A DNA stretch of 26,327 bases from Syntrophobacterales bacterium (GTDB taxonomy: Bacteria; Desulfobacterota; Desulfobaccia; Desulfobaccales; 0-14-0-80-60-11). The notes under the pieces are model-generated. The model made no database searches. It was not told where the DNA came from and was given only the letters and a program-made list of their open reading frames with translations. The stretch covers positions 1 through 26,327 of the forward strand of contig JALNYP010000057.1 in NCBI GenBank assembly GCA_023229795.1, in the 5' to 3' direction. Positions 1 to 8,670 of the stretch are shown one piece after another. The first letter of the stretch is position 1; each line of letters starts with the position of its first letter. The position numbers and the translations under genes were made by a program.

Positions 1-85
1 TTCATCGGCGCCTCCGCATGCCTGGTGTTTTCTCGCAAATCCACCTTAGCACGCGCTTTGCCGATGGAGCTTAATTTTTTAACCT

Positions 86-111
86 AATGAGACTTTTGCA
101 AGAGGCTCATT
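86..111. repeat. Hairpin-forming inverted repeat
   Basis: Six-base arms AATGAG and CTCATT enclose a second near-palindrome, CTTTTGCAAGAG, so the whole 26 bases can fold as one stem. It lies just beyond the stop of the hydrolase remnant when read on the minus strand. There is no good T-run after it on that strand, so it is a weak terminator candidate. It could instead be a dispersed repeat unit. Positions 1-85 show nothing else recognisable. Confidence 0.4.
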
Positions 112-113
112 CG

Positions 114-449
114 CTATAGCAACCAAGGAGCCAGGCGCCGGTCGATGATGGAGGCCACCGCCGCAGCTCCCGGTTCGGTATAGTGCAGATAATCGTAATA
201 ATAGGCAGAGTTACGGGGGAGCTCCTGCGCCAGATCGATCAACAGGACGCCGTATTTTTGGGCCACCTGGCGGGTAACGTCGTTATAGAGCTCAATAAGT
301 TTAAACATTATCAGGCCGCTGAAGTGGTCCTGGACTCTGAGGGTGGCAAGATTTACTCCGGTGACCGGGTCGACGCCCGGCCCATAGAGGGTGGGCTGGG
401 TGATAAGGACCGGGGCTGGCAAGATATAAACCAGTTCAGCAGAGCGAAT
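114..449 (-). pseudogene. Remnant of an SGNH/GDSL hydrolase (C-terminal third)
   Basis: The open stretch encodes about 110 residues that look like the end of an SGNH-type lipase/esterase. It has a strand resembling ITQPTLYG and, near the end, the DxxH motif (DYLHYTEPG) that supplies the catalytic Asp and His in this superfamily, followed by a helix ending in PWLL. The N-terminal GDS and Gly/Asn blocks are missing. An in-frame TAG at 450-452 closes the frame upstream and moaA ends at 492, so there is no room for the rest. Only a TTG at 420-422 could serve as a start, with no convincing ribosome site. I call it a decayed, 5'-deleted gene rather than a functional small protein. The family assignment rests on the C-terminal block only. 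Confidence 0.6.
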
Positions 450-491
450 CTATGAAAGATATTGTAAGGTTTCAAGCCAGCTTTTCATAAA

Positions 492-1469
492 TCAACCGCC
501 GATGCTGACCATGGATGAGCCATGCAGGGGAAAAGAAGCGGGGGGCAAGGAGAATCTGGCGGATTTTTGGCTGATGGCCCCAGCAAAGAGCGAAGCCAGC
601 CAACTATCGGAGGCCCCTTGCCGCAAAGGGGTTTTTAGATCAATTTCGGCGTCGCCAAACAGGCAGGGCCGCAAGGCGCCGGCGGCGGTAAGACGCAGGC
701 GATTACAGGTGCGGCAGTGATGGGCGCTGATGGGGGTGATAAATCCCAGTTCTCCCTGAAAGCCGGGCAACCGGTAGATCTGGGCCGGACCGTCCGTGGT
801 CCGGCGTTCGGCTGCAACCATTGGACCCAGAACGGCCAGGCGACGGCGGACCTCGGCCATGGGGAGAAAGTTCTGCTGCCACTGCCGGGGCGAAACCGTG
901 GGCATCAGCTCGATGAAACGCACCTGATAGGGGTGATCCCTGGCCAGGAGGGCTAGATCCACCAGTTCATCTTCATTGATGCCGGCCATCACCACACAGT
1001 TGATTTTCACCGGTCCAAGGCCCAGGGTGACGGCCCGCTCCAGTCCCGCCATAACCTGCTCCAATTGATCCTGACCGGTGATTTCCCGGTAGCGTTCACG
1101 GCGCAGGGTGTCCAGGCTGAGATTGAGGTGGCGGAGTCCGGTATCATAGAGGGCCGGGGCCAGGTCCGCCAGCCGCACGCCATTGGTAGTCAAACAGACT
1201 TCCTCAATCCCGGGCACCCGGTGCAGACTCTGAAGGAAACCTACTACGCCCCGGCGCACGAGGGGCTCGCCGCCAGTGACCCGGACCTTACGGATGCCCA
1301 GCCCGGCGGCAATCCCGGCCAGCCGCAGCAATTCCTCATAGCTGAGAATTTCCCCGGTGGGCAGTTTCTGCCAATCCTGCCAATAAGTGCAATAGAAGCA
1401 GCGGAGTTGGCAGCGATCCGTGACGGACAGCCGCAGGTAGTTGATTTCCCGGGGAGCGCTGGCTTCCAT
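492..1469 (-). CDS. moaA: GTP 3',8-cyclase MoaA (molybdenum cofactor step 1)
   Basis: This 325-residue radical-SAM protein converts GTP to 3',8-cyclo-GTP in molybdopterin synthesis. The N-terminal cluster motif CxxxCxxC is visible at about residues 20-27 (RCQLRCFYCTYW), followed by the GGEP SAM motif. The C-terminal cluster motif CRTCNRLRLT...CLF binds the second 4Fe-4S centre, and the protein ends in ...SIGG as MoaA proteins typically end in a double glycine. Length is normal. It begins 3 bases after the MoeA-like gene and is the last intact gene of the block-3 run. Its presence beside a molybdopterin oxidoreductase suggests a dedicated cofactor supply. moaC, moaD and moaE are not in the window. 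Confidence 0.93.
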   Translation of the reverse strand: MEASAPREINYLRLSVTDRCQLRCFYCTYWQDWQKLPTGEILSYEELLRLAGIAAGLGIRKVRVTGGEPLVRRGVVGFLQSLHRVPGIEEVCLTTNGVRLADLAPALYDTGLRHLNLSLDTLRRERYREITGQDQLEQVMAGLERAVTLGLGPVKINCVVMAGINEDELVDLALLARDHPYQVRFIELMPTVSPRQWQQNFLPMAEVRRRLAVLGPMVAAERRTTDGPAQIYRLPGFQGELGFITPISAHHCRTCNRLRLTAAGALRPCLFGDAEIDLKTPLRQGASDSWLASLFAGAISQKSARFSLPPASFPLHGSSMVSIGG

Positions 1470-1472
1470 GAC

Positions 1473-2510
1473 TCACATGCCTTTCCCAAAGGAACAATGG
1501 GGGTAGCTACATTCCGGGCAATCGCGGCAGAGGCCGCCATGTCCCAGGAGGGCCAATTCCATTTTGCCGATGCGTTCTCCTGCCAGAATCCGGGGCAGCA
1601 CCAGGTCCAGCGCGGTAATGCGATGATGCAGGGCGCAGGCCGGCACCCCCAGCAGGGGCACTTCTCCCAGATAAGCCACCAGGAACATGGCGCCAGGGAG
1701 TACGGCGGCGCCGTAGTACATCTCCGTGGCCCCGGCCAGACGAATACCGTGGCGGGTGACGTCGTCCGGGTCGACACTCATGCCGCCGGAGAGGAGCAGC
1801 AGGTTGCAGCTCCGTGCCAGGTGGGCGCGAATGGCGCCGGCAATGGCTTCGGCGTCATCCGGGGCAAACTCCAGGGCCGCCACTTCCGATCCCAAGGCCT
1901 GGATTTTCCCAGTTAAAGTGGGGGCGAACCGGTCCTGGATGAGGCCGTGATAAACTTCGTTGCCGGTGACCACTAGGCCGGCCCGGGCTTTTTTTAAGGG
2001 CTTAACCGAGACCACCCCGCCATTCTGGGAAGCGATGGCCGCAGCCCGTTCAATGGCGACCCGCTTCATGATCAGAGGCAGGGCCCTGGTGCCGCCCACC
2101 AGTTCGCCTTGCTTAACCAGGGTGTGACTGTGGAGGGTGGCGCACATGACCTCCTCCACCAAATTAAAAGCCGTCAAAGCCTGAACGTCCACCTTAAGCA
2201 GGCCGTCCCAAGCCGCCCGCAGATTGATCTTGCCTTCCCGAGGGTTGTTCTCCCAGGCAATGCCCTCACCGGCCAGTGCCCCGGCCAGCAATGCCGCGGC
2301 TTCGTTTTCGTGAATTTCATCCGCCTCCAGGTCGATGACATATAAGTGATTTTTGCCCAGACGCTGGAGGCGGCAGAGATCTTCATCACAAACGGTGTGG
2401 CCTTTAGGGAAGGCCGGGCCTTTGAATTCTCCCGGCCGGATTTCAGTAATATCATGGGCAAGCTGCGTGCCCACCGCCTCTTCAAGTCTTATAGTTTTGA
2501 TCATGTTCAT
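1473..2510 (-). CDS. MoeA-like molybdopterin-binding protein with C-terminal Cys cluster
   Basis: This 345-residue protein carries a MoCF-biosynthesis-type domain (MoeA/MogA fold) in its C-terminal half. A conserved ...GLVVTGNEVYHG segment is followed by LLLLSGGMSVDPDD, the pterin-binding loop of this family. The N-terminal half resembles the shorter molybdopterin-binding proteins of anaerobes rather than E. coli MoeA. The last 20 residues hold four cysteines (CxxCxxC...C), which could bind zinc or an Fe-S cluster. The role is probably molybdate or tungstate insertion, or cofactor handling for the TtrA-like enzyme upstream. A second ATG two codons in (2504) has better spacing to a GAGGG ribosome site and may be the true start. 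Confidence 0.8.
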   Translation of the reverse strand: MNMIKTIRLEEAVGTQLAHDITEIRPGEFKGPAFPKGHTVCDEDLCRLQRLGKNHLYVIDLEADEIHENEAAALLAGALAGEGIAWENNPREGKINLRAAWDGLLKVDVQALTAFNLVEEVMCATLHSHTLVKQGELVGGTRALPLIMKRVAIERAAAIASQNGGVVSVKPLKKARAGLVVTGNEVYHGLIQDRFAPTLTGKIQALGSEVAALEFAPDDAEAIAGAIRAHLARSCNLLLLSGGMSVDPDDVTRHGIRLAGATEMYYGAAVLPGAMFLVAYLGEVPLLGVPACALHHRITALDLVLPRILAGERIGKMELALLGHGGLCRDCPECSYPHCSFGKGM

Positions 2511-2528
2511 ACCCTCGGAGCGGCTGCC

Positions 2529-3248
2529 CTAGTGCGGCCGCTTAGATAAGATGAACCTGGATAGGTGGGCCGGTGACTCAGCCATCTGCACCTGCGTTTG
2601 GGGGGACCAGTCCATGGTCTCCCAGATAATTTCCCTGGCATTCTTGAAGTACACGCCCCCGGCGCAGGGGCGGCAAAGCGGCTGACCGTCCTTGATCACT
2701 TCCCGGTGGTCGCGTACTACTTGACCGCACTGGGCACAGGCCACTTTGCGGCGCGTCGGCCCGGGCAGGTCATAAGGCGTCAAATCAACTTCTACTTCAT
2801 GGACTCGGAACAGGACGCTATCCGGCATAGAGCGGTAAGCCTCTAGCTGCTGGCTGCGTTTGTCATGTTCCTGAGGGGCATAGAGGGGAGCCAGATCACG
2901 GGATTCCTCGGTGGAGATGATGCGATAGGCCCTGCCGGTTTCCAGATTGATAAAGGTGGCTGCCATGATACCGTAATCCACAAACTTGAGGGACCGCCGC
3001 CCCAGTTTGGCATTGGTTACATAGGCCACTGCGTCGCCGGTGCAACGGTCCATCTCTACGAAGACGATGAGCTGTTTCAGTTGGGGATAGGTGGGGGGGG
3101 CCTCAAAATCGAGGAGCCGCAGGCCCAGCAAAGCCATCCGCACCCCCACCACCTGGCCGGGGCAGAGATGACCATGGGCCGCCACCGAACCGGCCAGCAA
3201 ATCCTCGAAGATTTGCAACGAGGTCTTTGTATTTACGGCTTGCTCCAT
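2529..3248 (-). CDS. FmdE-family protein with C-terminal zinc ribbon
   Basis: The 239-residue protein starts with the FmdE domain: HGHLCPGQVVGVRMA at about residues 25-39 and a second conserved cysteine in EMDRCTGDAV. These residues bind metal in FmdE proteins. The C-terminus has a CAQC...CRPC zinc ribbon around residues 170-193. FmdE proteins occur near molybdenum or tungsten enzymes such as formylmethanofuran dehydrogenase and formate dehydrogenases, but their exact biochemical role is not settled. Here it lies between the TtrA-like catalytic subunit and the MoeA-like gene, which supports a maturation or cofactor role. The ATG is preceded by AGGAG 9 bases upstream. Confidence 0.85.
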   Translation of the reverse strand: MEQAVNTKTSLQIFEDLLAGSVAAHGHLCPGQVVGVRMALLGLRLLDFEAPPTYPQLKQLIVFVEMDRCTGDAVAYVTNAKLGRRSLKFVDYGIMAATFINLETGRAYRIISTEESRDLAPLYAPQEHDKRSQQLEAYRSMPDSVLFRVHEVEVDLTPYDLPGPTRRKVACAQCGQVVRDHREVIKDGQPLCRPCAGGVYFKNAREIIWETMDWSPQTQVQMAESPAHLSRFILSKRPH

Positions 3249-3287
3249 CTCCTTAGGCTCCTGTAAAGACTTTCACCAGGCGAGCGC

Positions 3288-6200
3288 CTAGGCAATCTTG
3301 ACCAGCTTTATCCGCGTGCCGGTGAAAGCGCTGTCTCCGGCAATCGGGTCCGTAAGGCAGACATCCTTAAGGTAACCATCGACGGCCATGGCCGCATTGG
3401 GCGCCAGCCCTTTACCGCGCGCCGGCTCCCCGGGGATCCGCTGGCCATCTATTTCGATATCGCGGGCCCCGTAGGCCCAGTGGCCATAATGAAAAGAGAC
3501 ACTGACGACCCCCGGCCGCAGCCCTTGGAGGACGCGGACCTTACCTTCCATTTTACTTGGCGCCTGTCCCGGCCCCAGATCGAAACTCCCCTTGAAACCA
3601 GGGCTCTCGACCCTCACCGTGTCGCCGTCAACCAGGCCCAGGCGCTGGGCGTCAATCTTATTTAAGTTGACGAAATTCTCCGGCATAATCGCCATCTGCG
3701 CCGCGTAATTGCCAATCGTGCGGGATTCAGTGCCATGAATTTCCTTATAGGTAATCAACTCCAGGTTATATTCCTTCGGGGAAGTTACCGGCTTCCCATC
3801 GAAGGATTCAAACTCTTGATAGATGGGCACGCCCGAAAACCGCTGGCCCTTCCCGGCGTGGATGCCTGAACCGACCGGCTCAACATAAATGTTTAGTTGG
3901 TTCGCCCAGGGGTGCTTGGCGAAGCCGTTTTCATAGGCGCCCGAGGCAGCCTCGAACCGCCCGCCGCGGTTGAGCAGATAGGACACCTGCGGCCAATGGC
4001 TGCCAACCGCGGCCTGCCATTTCTGCTCGTCAAAAACGGCCTTGGGCAGATGCCGCCTGGACTTGTGGAATAACTCCATCTCAGCGGCATTGGCCGCGGG
4101 CACCGAGTCACCGGGCTTATCGCCGGCAGCAAGATTGGCGACCATCTTGAGATAGAAATCCTCGGGCCGGTTCAGGTTTTGACCAGGTGCGAAAGCGTCT
4201 CTGCCAAATCCGGATACTCCCAATTTTTTGGCCAGGGCGATCAGGGTGGCATCAAGGCTGATCGGCATCTCCTCGCCGTCAATGGTGACGATCTCAGGGA
4301 TCGGTGCGGTGACGGGTTGTCTGAACTTGCTGATTTGCGTGAGGACAACCGGGCTGGTGCCCAGCGGGTTTGACCACCGTTCCAGATACGACAGGTCCGG
4401 AATGATGTAGTCGGCGTACATGCTCGTCTCGCCGATTACGATGTCCGTGGCGATGAAGAGCGGAATCTTCGCGGTATCCTGGAGCATCTTGATCTGGAGG
4501 TGTCCGGCGGGCGTGGCCATCGCCGGGGTGCCGTAATGAAGCCAGAGGATCTTGATGGGATACGGGTAGCCGGCATTGGCGGCAGGGATGACCTCTTGAT
4601 ACACGTCATCGGTAAAGGGAAACCAGGGCCGCTTGGCCGGGTAGCCGTCCCGCTTGAAGAGGGTGCAGGTTTCATACGGACCCGAGCTTTCCCGCGTCAG
4701 CTTGATCCCGAATGGCGTCAGCACGTTCGGATGCAGCTTGGCAATCGGGTACGGCTGACCCGGCTTGCCGCCCGTGCCGTCCCAGGCGCCGCCGCCTTTC
4801 ATGAATCCGCCCACATGGTCCACATTGCCGATGAGGAAGTTCAGGATGATAATCGCTTGCGCGGTATAGTAGCCATAAGTCGTTTTGATGGGACCGCGGT
4901 AAAAGTCGATGCCCGCCTTTTTCCCGTGATTGGTGAACTCTTTGGCCAGGGCCTCAATCTCAGATGCTCCCAATCCGGCAATTTTGGCATATTCGGCCAG
5001 ACTTTTGACGGCGGCAGCCTCCTTGAGCAGTCTAAAGCTCGAGGAGACCGGAATGCCGTTAATATTGGTGGCCACATCCAGGTCGCCCACCACCGCGGCC
5101 TTGGCGTCCGAGGGGTCAACGGCTACCGGCTGGCCCCCCACCAGCGCCACGAACTGGGTCGCGGTTCCCACTTTGGCCTCTTCAGCCCGGAGAAATTTGC
5201 CGGTTTTCGGGTTCACCAGCCAGGTGGCATTGCTCCAGCTCTTCTCACCCGCGGCATTGGCCGCGGCCTTATTCGCATTCCGCAGAAACTTCTCATCATA
5301 GCGCTTGTTGTCGATGATCCATTGGGTCATGGCCAAAGCCAGCGCCAGGTTGCCGTTGGGACTTACAGGAATCCACCACCCTTTGGCCGCACTTTTGGAC
5401 AGCCGCGGGTCGATGACGGCGATCTTGAGATTGTTGTCGTAAATGGCCTGCGCCACCCGGGGGCTCAACGTAGTGGGCCCGAAATTCGCCTCATTGAAGC
5501 CCGTGCCCCAGAAGATGACAAACTCTGCCTGGGTATAATCGGGCTTCATATGATTGGGTCCCTTGACCCAGGAGAACTTGCCGTCTTTTCCATGCCATTG
5601 GGCCAGGGAGTACATGAAGGCCACGTGATGAGCCTGCTCGCAAATGGTCGTATGCCCGAACCAGTTAACCGATCCCAGGGAACCGAAAGTGAAACGTTTG
5701 GTGATTATTTCACGATCCGGAGAGATACGCCCGCCTTGCAGGACGAATTGATTGTTCTTGGGCCCCAGGTCGGGATGATCTGGATCGATCAACATATCCA
5801 GATGCGCGGCGTGCTTGGCTTTGAAAGCCTCTAAGGGCATGGCCCCGCTACGGATAGCCCCCACATCCGCGGCCAATTCTTTTGCCAGCTTGGGATCCCG
5901 AAGCTTGATGACCTCCTTGAACCCCGGCACGACGCGTTTTTCACCAATATCGGCAAACAGTTGGCCGCCCTCGCTGATCTCCTGGATGGCCTGGTTGAAG
6001 GAAATGGCGCGCCATTTGTTCGAACCGCGAGCCCCGGCGCGTTTGAGGACCCGGCGCACACGATAGGGGTCATAGATTGTCTGCACGCCGGCTTGACCCT
6101 TCGGGCAGATCGCCCCATCCACCGCCACGGCTTCCTTGGGCGGCGTGTCGAAGGGCAACTGCGGGATCACTGTGGCTGGGCTATAGGGATTGCCGTCGAT

Positions 6201-6446
6201 CTTGACGACTAAGCCATCTTGCAGCTTGGACTTGATGGTGCACTGCGTGTTGCATTGCAGGCACGTGGTGTAGATGACGTTCTCGGCGTCAGCCAGCGGA
6301 TAGGGACCAGGTTTAATGCCGTCCAATCCCGGTTGCTTAGAGCTTCCGCAGCCCCACGCGCTGAGGGCCACGCCGCCGGCCAGGGCGCTGCAGGCGGCGA
6401 CAAAATACCGCCGGCTCACTTTTCCCGTCTCATGTTTCTCGTTCAT
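3288..6446 (-). CDS. TtrA-like molybdopterin oxidoreductase, catalytic subunit
   Basis: The 1052-residue protein belongs to the DMSO-reductase superfamily and most resembles tetrathionate reductase TtrA. A Tat-type leader (SRRYF, residues 11-15) directs it across the membrane; the leader ends in WGC at residue 33 and may be lipidated. A 4Fe-4S site is formed by C62, C65, C69 and C114 (CPKG). C269 in TTICEQAHH is at the position of the molybdenum-ligating cysteine. Segments such as FTFGSLGSVNWFG, SWSNATWLV and GYPYPIK recall TtrA. The start overlaps the nrfD stop as ATGA, so the two are translationally coupled. The substrate cannot be fixed from sequence: tetrathionate, thiosulfate, polysulfide, selenate or arsenate-type reactions remain possible, in either direction. 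Confidence 0.85.
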   Translation of the reverse strand: MNEKHETGKVSRRYFVAACSALAGGVALSAWGCGSSKQPGLDGIKPGPYPLADAENVIYTTCLQCNTQCTIKSKLQDGLVVKIDGNPYSPATVIPQLPFDTPPKEAVAVDGAICPKGQAGVQTIYDPYRVRRVLKRAGARGSNKWRAISFNQAIQEISEGGQLFADIGEKRVVPGFKEVIKLRDPKLAKELAADVGAIRSGAMPLEAFKAKHAAHLDMLIDPDHPDLGPKNNQFVLQGGRISPDREIITKRFTFGSLGSVNWFGHTTICEQAHHVAFMYSLAQWHGKDGKFSWVKGPNHMKPDYTQAEFVIFWGTGFNEANFGPTTLSPRVAQAIYDNNLKIAVIDPRLSKSAAKGWWIPVSPNGNLALALAMTQWIIDNKRYDEKFLRNANKAAANAAGEKSWSNATWLVNPKTGKFLRAEEAKVGTATQFVALVGGQPVAVDPSDAKAAVVGDLDVATNINGIPVSSSFRLLKEAAAVKSLAEYAKIAGLGASEIEALAKEFTNHGKKAGIDFYRGPIKTTYGYYTAQAIIILNFLIGNVDHVGGFMKGGGAWDGTGGKPGQPYPIAKLHPNVLTPFGIKLTRESSGPYETCTLFKRDGYPAKRPWFPFTDDVYQEVIPAANAGYPYPIKILWLHYGTPAMATPAGHLQIKMLQDTAKIPLFIATDIVIGETSMYADYIIPDLSYLERWSNPLGTSPVVLTQISKFRQPVTAPIPEIVTIDGEEMPISLDATLIALAKKLGVSGFGRDAFAPGQNLNRPEDFYLKMVANLAAGDKPGDSVPAANAAEMELFHKSRRHLPKAVFDEQKWQAAVGSHWPQVSYLLNRGGRFEAASGAYENGFAKHPWANQLNIYVEPVGSGIHAGKGQRFSGVPIYQEFESFDGKPVTSPKEYNLELITYKEIHGTESRTIGNYAAQMAIMPENFVNLNKIDAQRLGLVDGDTVRVESPGFKGSFDLGPGQAPSKMEGKVRVLQGLRPGVVSVSFHYGHWAYGARDIEIDGQRIPGEPARGKGLAPNAAMAVDGYLKDVCLTDPIAGDSAFTGTRIKLVKIA

Positions 6447-7666
6447 TGGCCCACCTCACTGGATTGCGCAGGACTGGGGAGAACCTGCGGGAATAGGCGT
6501 ATCAAGACGTACCAAAGGGCAACCCCGAAAGCAATCGCGCCCAAGAGCACTTGCCACTCAAACCAGGTGGGCAGGTAGGCGAAGGTGAGCCGGTTGCCGA
6601 TGGGGTCGCTATACGCCTGCTCCAAGCCGCGGAGTTCCGGAGTCACCAGACCGGGAATCACCAGATTCAACCGCACCGCAAAGAAAGTAACCGCCACCAG
6701 GGCCGCAGCCACTCCCGTGACCACCGGGCCGCGGTTTTTAGCCAGCAGCACAATCGGCACGATGACGCCCAGCAGCAGGTGCACCACCCAGAAAACATAC
6801 CAGTAAGGTCCAAACAGAACATACCTGGTGAGTTCATAAAACGAGCCGATCTGGTACCATGACGGGGTCATAAACTCCGCCAATTCCAGGATTAAGTCGA
6901 TGAGGATCAACACCAGGACAGTACGACCCAATAAAGTCATAAGGTCTTTCCAGGCGGCATCACGTGATGGCCATTGCCAGGCAACCACCGCGGTCACCAA
7001 GGCCGTGCCAGACGTCAGGGCCCCCACCAGAAAAAAGATGGGAAATAACGAGGAGTGCCAAAACTCGCGGGCCGCGAGGGTCGCAAACAGGGCGCCGACG
7101 CCTCCGGCAAACCCTATAGCCATAGGGATGCCAATCATTGCCAGCACACGCAGCCTGTCCCGATCTTTGGTCACCGCCTCGGGATCTCTGCCGGGCTGAT
7201 CGCTCTTGTAACTCAACCACAGCATCGCGACCACCAGGATCAGGTAGGCGGTATAAAGCCAAACCATCCAAGCCATCATCGAATGAAACTGGGGGCGGAT
7301 GATGACCAGGTAGGCTCTTTCCAAATGGCCAAGGTCAAAGCCAATCATTAACAAACCCATGGGAAGCGTCACCGCGGCCAGGAGAAGCGCCAGGCGGCCA
7401 ATCGGTTCGAGCACCCGGATTCTAAAAACATAGGTGGCGGCGGCAAGCAGGAACGCCCCGGCCGACAAGCCGCTAAAGTAGATATAACCGGCAACCCAAA
7501 GACCCCAGGGGATATAGCTGGAAAAGTCTGTGGCCTGGTCGCCGTGGAGCAAACGCTCAATAAAACCAATCCCGCCTATGATAGCCGCCAAAACCCACAA
7601 ACCCCATAACAGGCGCCGGAAGGCAGGACTGGCAGTGCCGATTGCAGAGACGGAAGAGACAGCCAT
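6443..7666 (-). CDS. NrfD/PsrC-family membrane quinone subunit (TtrC-like)
   Basis: The 407-residue protein is strongly hydrophobic with about nine or ten membrane helices and no signal peptide. It matches the NrfD/PsrC family, which exchanges electrons with the quinone pool and anchors periplasmic Fe-S and molybdopterin subunits. It lies between the ferredoxin subunit and the TtrA-like subunit and overlaps the latter by 4 bases. A strong ribosome site, AAGGAGG, precedes the ATG. It is inferred to be the membrane anchor of a TtrABC- or PsrABC-type complex. Confidence 0.9.
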   Translation of the reverse strand: MAVSSVSAIGTASPAFRRLLWGLWVLAAIIGGIGFIERLLHGDQATDFSSYIPWGLWVAGYIYFSGLSAGAFLLAAATYVFRIRVLEPIGRLALLLAAVTLPMGLLMIGFDLGHLERAYLVIIRPQFHSMMAWMVWLYTAYLILVVAMLWLSYKSDQPGRDPEAVTKDRDRLRVLAMIGIPMAIGFAGGVGALFATLAAREFWHSSLFPIFFLVGALTSGTALVTAVVAWQWPSRDAAWKDLMTLLGRTVLVLILIDLILELAEFMTPSWYQIGSFYELTRYVLFGPYWYVFWVVHLLLGVIVPIVLLAKNRGPVVTGVAAALVAVTFFAVRLNLVIPGLVTPELRGLEQAYSDPIGNRLTFAYLPTWFEWQVLLGAIAFGVALWYVLIRLFPQVLPSPAQSSEVGQ

Positions 7667-7681
7667 TATGACCTCCTTGGT

Positions 7682-8572
7682 TTACAGCAGGTAAAAGACC
7701 TTGGGTGCGGTACCCAGCTCCGGCTTCAAGTTTACGGCGTTGTTTTGTACAGCTATCTGGGAAACCAGAGCCGTCGGGTCATTGAGATCGCCGAAAAAAG
7801 TCGATCTCCCGATGCAGGTCGTCACGCACATCGGCAGTTGACGATGCTCAAGCCGGTGAACACAGAAAGTACACTTACGGGCGTTACCGACCGGACTTTT
7901 AGGGATGACGCCTTCGCGGCGGCGCCAGATGGAGCCATACTCAAAAGAAGGCTCCTGACCATATTTTCGACAAGTCTGCAGCGCCAGACCGCCGTCGTTT
8001 CCGGAAGCGGCCTTACTGTCCCAGTTCTCGCCGAAGTCGAAGGTCCGTGCCTGGTATGGGCAGGCGGTGATGCAGTAACGGCACCCGATACAGACGTTAT
8101 AATCAATCACCACCGCGCCGTCGGGGCGCTTCCAGGTGGCTTTGACCGGGCAGACCGGAACGCAGGGAGGATTGCTGCAATGCATGCACGGCCGCGGCAG
8201 AAACTTGCGGCCGACATTGGGATAGCGTCCGACCTCCTGGTCGATCACCGGGCGATAGACCACCCCGGGAGGGAGCTTGTTTTCCATGATGCAGCCCACA
8301 TTACAGGAATGACACCCGACGCACTTGCGCGTGTCGATGACCATCCCCCAGCGCCGCTTCTCGATAGGTTTGTTCATCGCTCGGACCAGTTCACGCTGCA
8401 TGCGAATCAGCACGTCTTCACCCGGCTCGGCTTTGACACGATCAAGCACGGGCAGGCTAGTTATTCCGTCAGCAGCAGGGTTGGCAAGCGCGTCTCCGAT
8501 AAGTAACAGATCGGCTGCACCAAGGGCGCCGCCTATGAGACCGCCAAGCTTCAGAAAAGAACGTCTGTCCAT
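7682..8572 (-). CDS. Tat-exported four-cluster ferredoxin subunit (TtrB/PsrB-like)
   Basis: The protein (296 residues from this start) opens with a textbook twin-arginine leader, MDRRSFLKLGG, followed by a hydrophobic stretch and an ALA cleavage site. Four cysteine groups typical of DmsB/PsrB/TtrB follow: CVGCHSCNVGC, CMHCSNPPCVPVCP, CIGCRYCITACP and a CTFC...C...C group, enough for four 4Fe-4S clusters. It would pass electrons between the NrfD subunit and the molybdopterin subunit in the periplasm. I chose the ATG at 8572 because AAGGAGAT lies just upstream and the Tat motif sits at the N-terminus. An upstream ATG at 8593 adds seven residues and cannot be excluded. Confidence 0.9.
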   Translation of the reverse strand: MDRRSFLKLGGLIGGALGAADLLLIGDALANPAADGITSLPVLDRVKAEPGEDVLIRMQRELVRAMNKPIEKRRWGMVIDTRKCVGCHSCNVGCIMENKLPPGVVYRPVIDQEVGRYPNVGRKFLPRPCMHCSNPPCVPVCPVKATWKRPDGAVVIDYNVCIGCRYCITACPYQARTFDFGENWDSKAASGNDGGLALQTCRKYGQEPSFEYGSIWRRREGVIPKSPVGNARKCTFCVHRLEHRQLPMCVTTCIGRSTFFGDLNDPTALVSQIAVQNNAVNLKPELGTAPKVFYLL

Positions 8573-8670
8573 ACTGAGATCTCCTTCATTCATATTCCCC
8601 GCATTATAAAGACCAAACCTTTCATCCGGGTTTTTCGGTTTGCGTCACCATGGATTACCCCACGCTGCTT

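Noticed and set aside
450..452. Recoding of the stop upstream of the SGNH remnant
   Set aside because: The codon is TAG, not TGA, and the codons before it do not resemble the missing part of an SGNH hydrolase.
1065..1916. A 283-codon open frame on the plus strand
   Set aside because: It is antisense to moaA and the MoeA-like gene and has low-complexity composition.
4500..5834. A 444-codon open frame on the plus strand
   Set aside because: It lies wholly antisense to the TtrA-like gene, whose protein is convincingly conserved. The antisense product has no recognisable domain and is a by-product of GC-rich codon bias.
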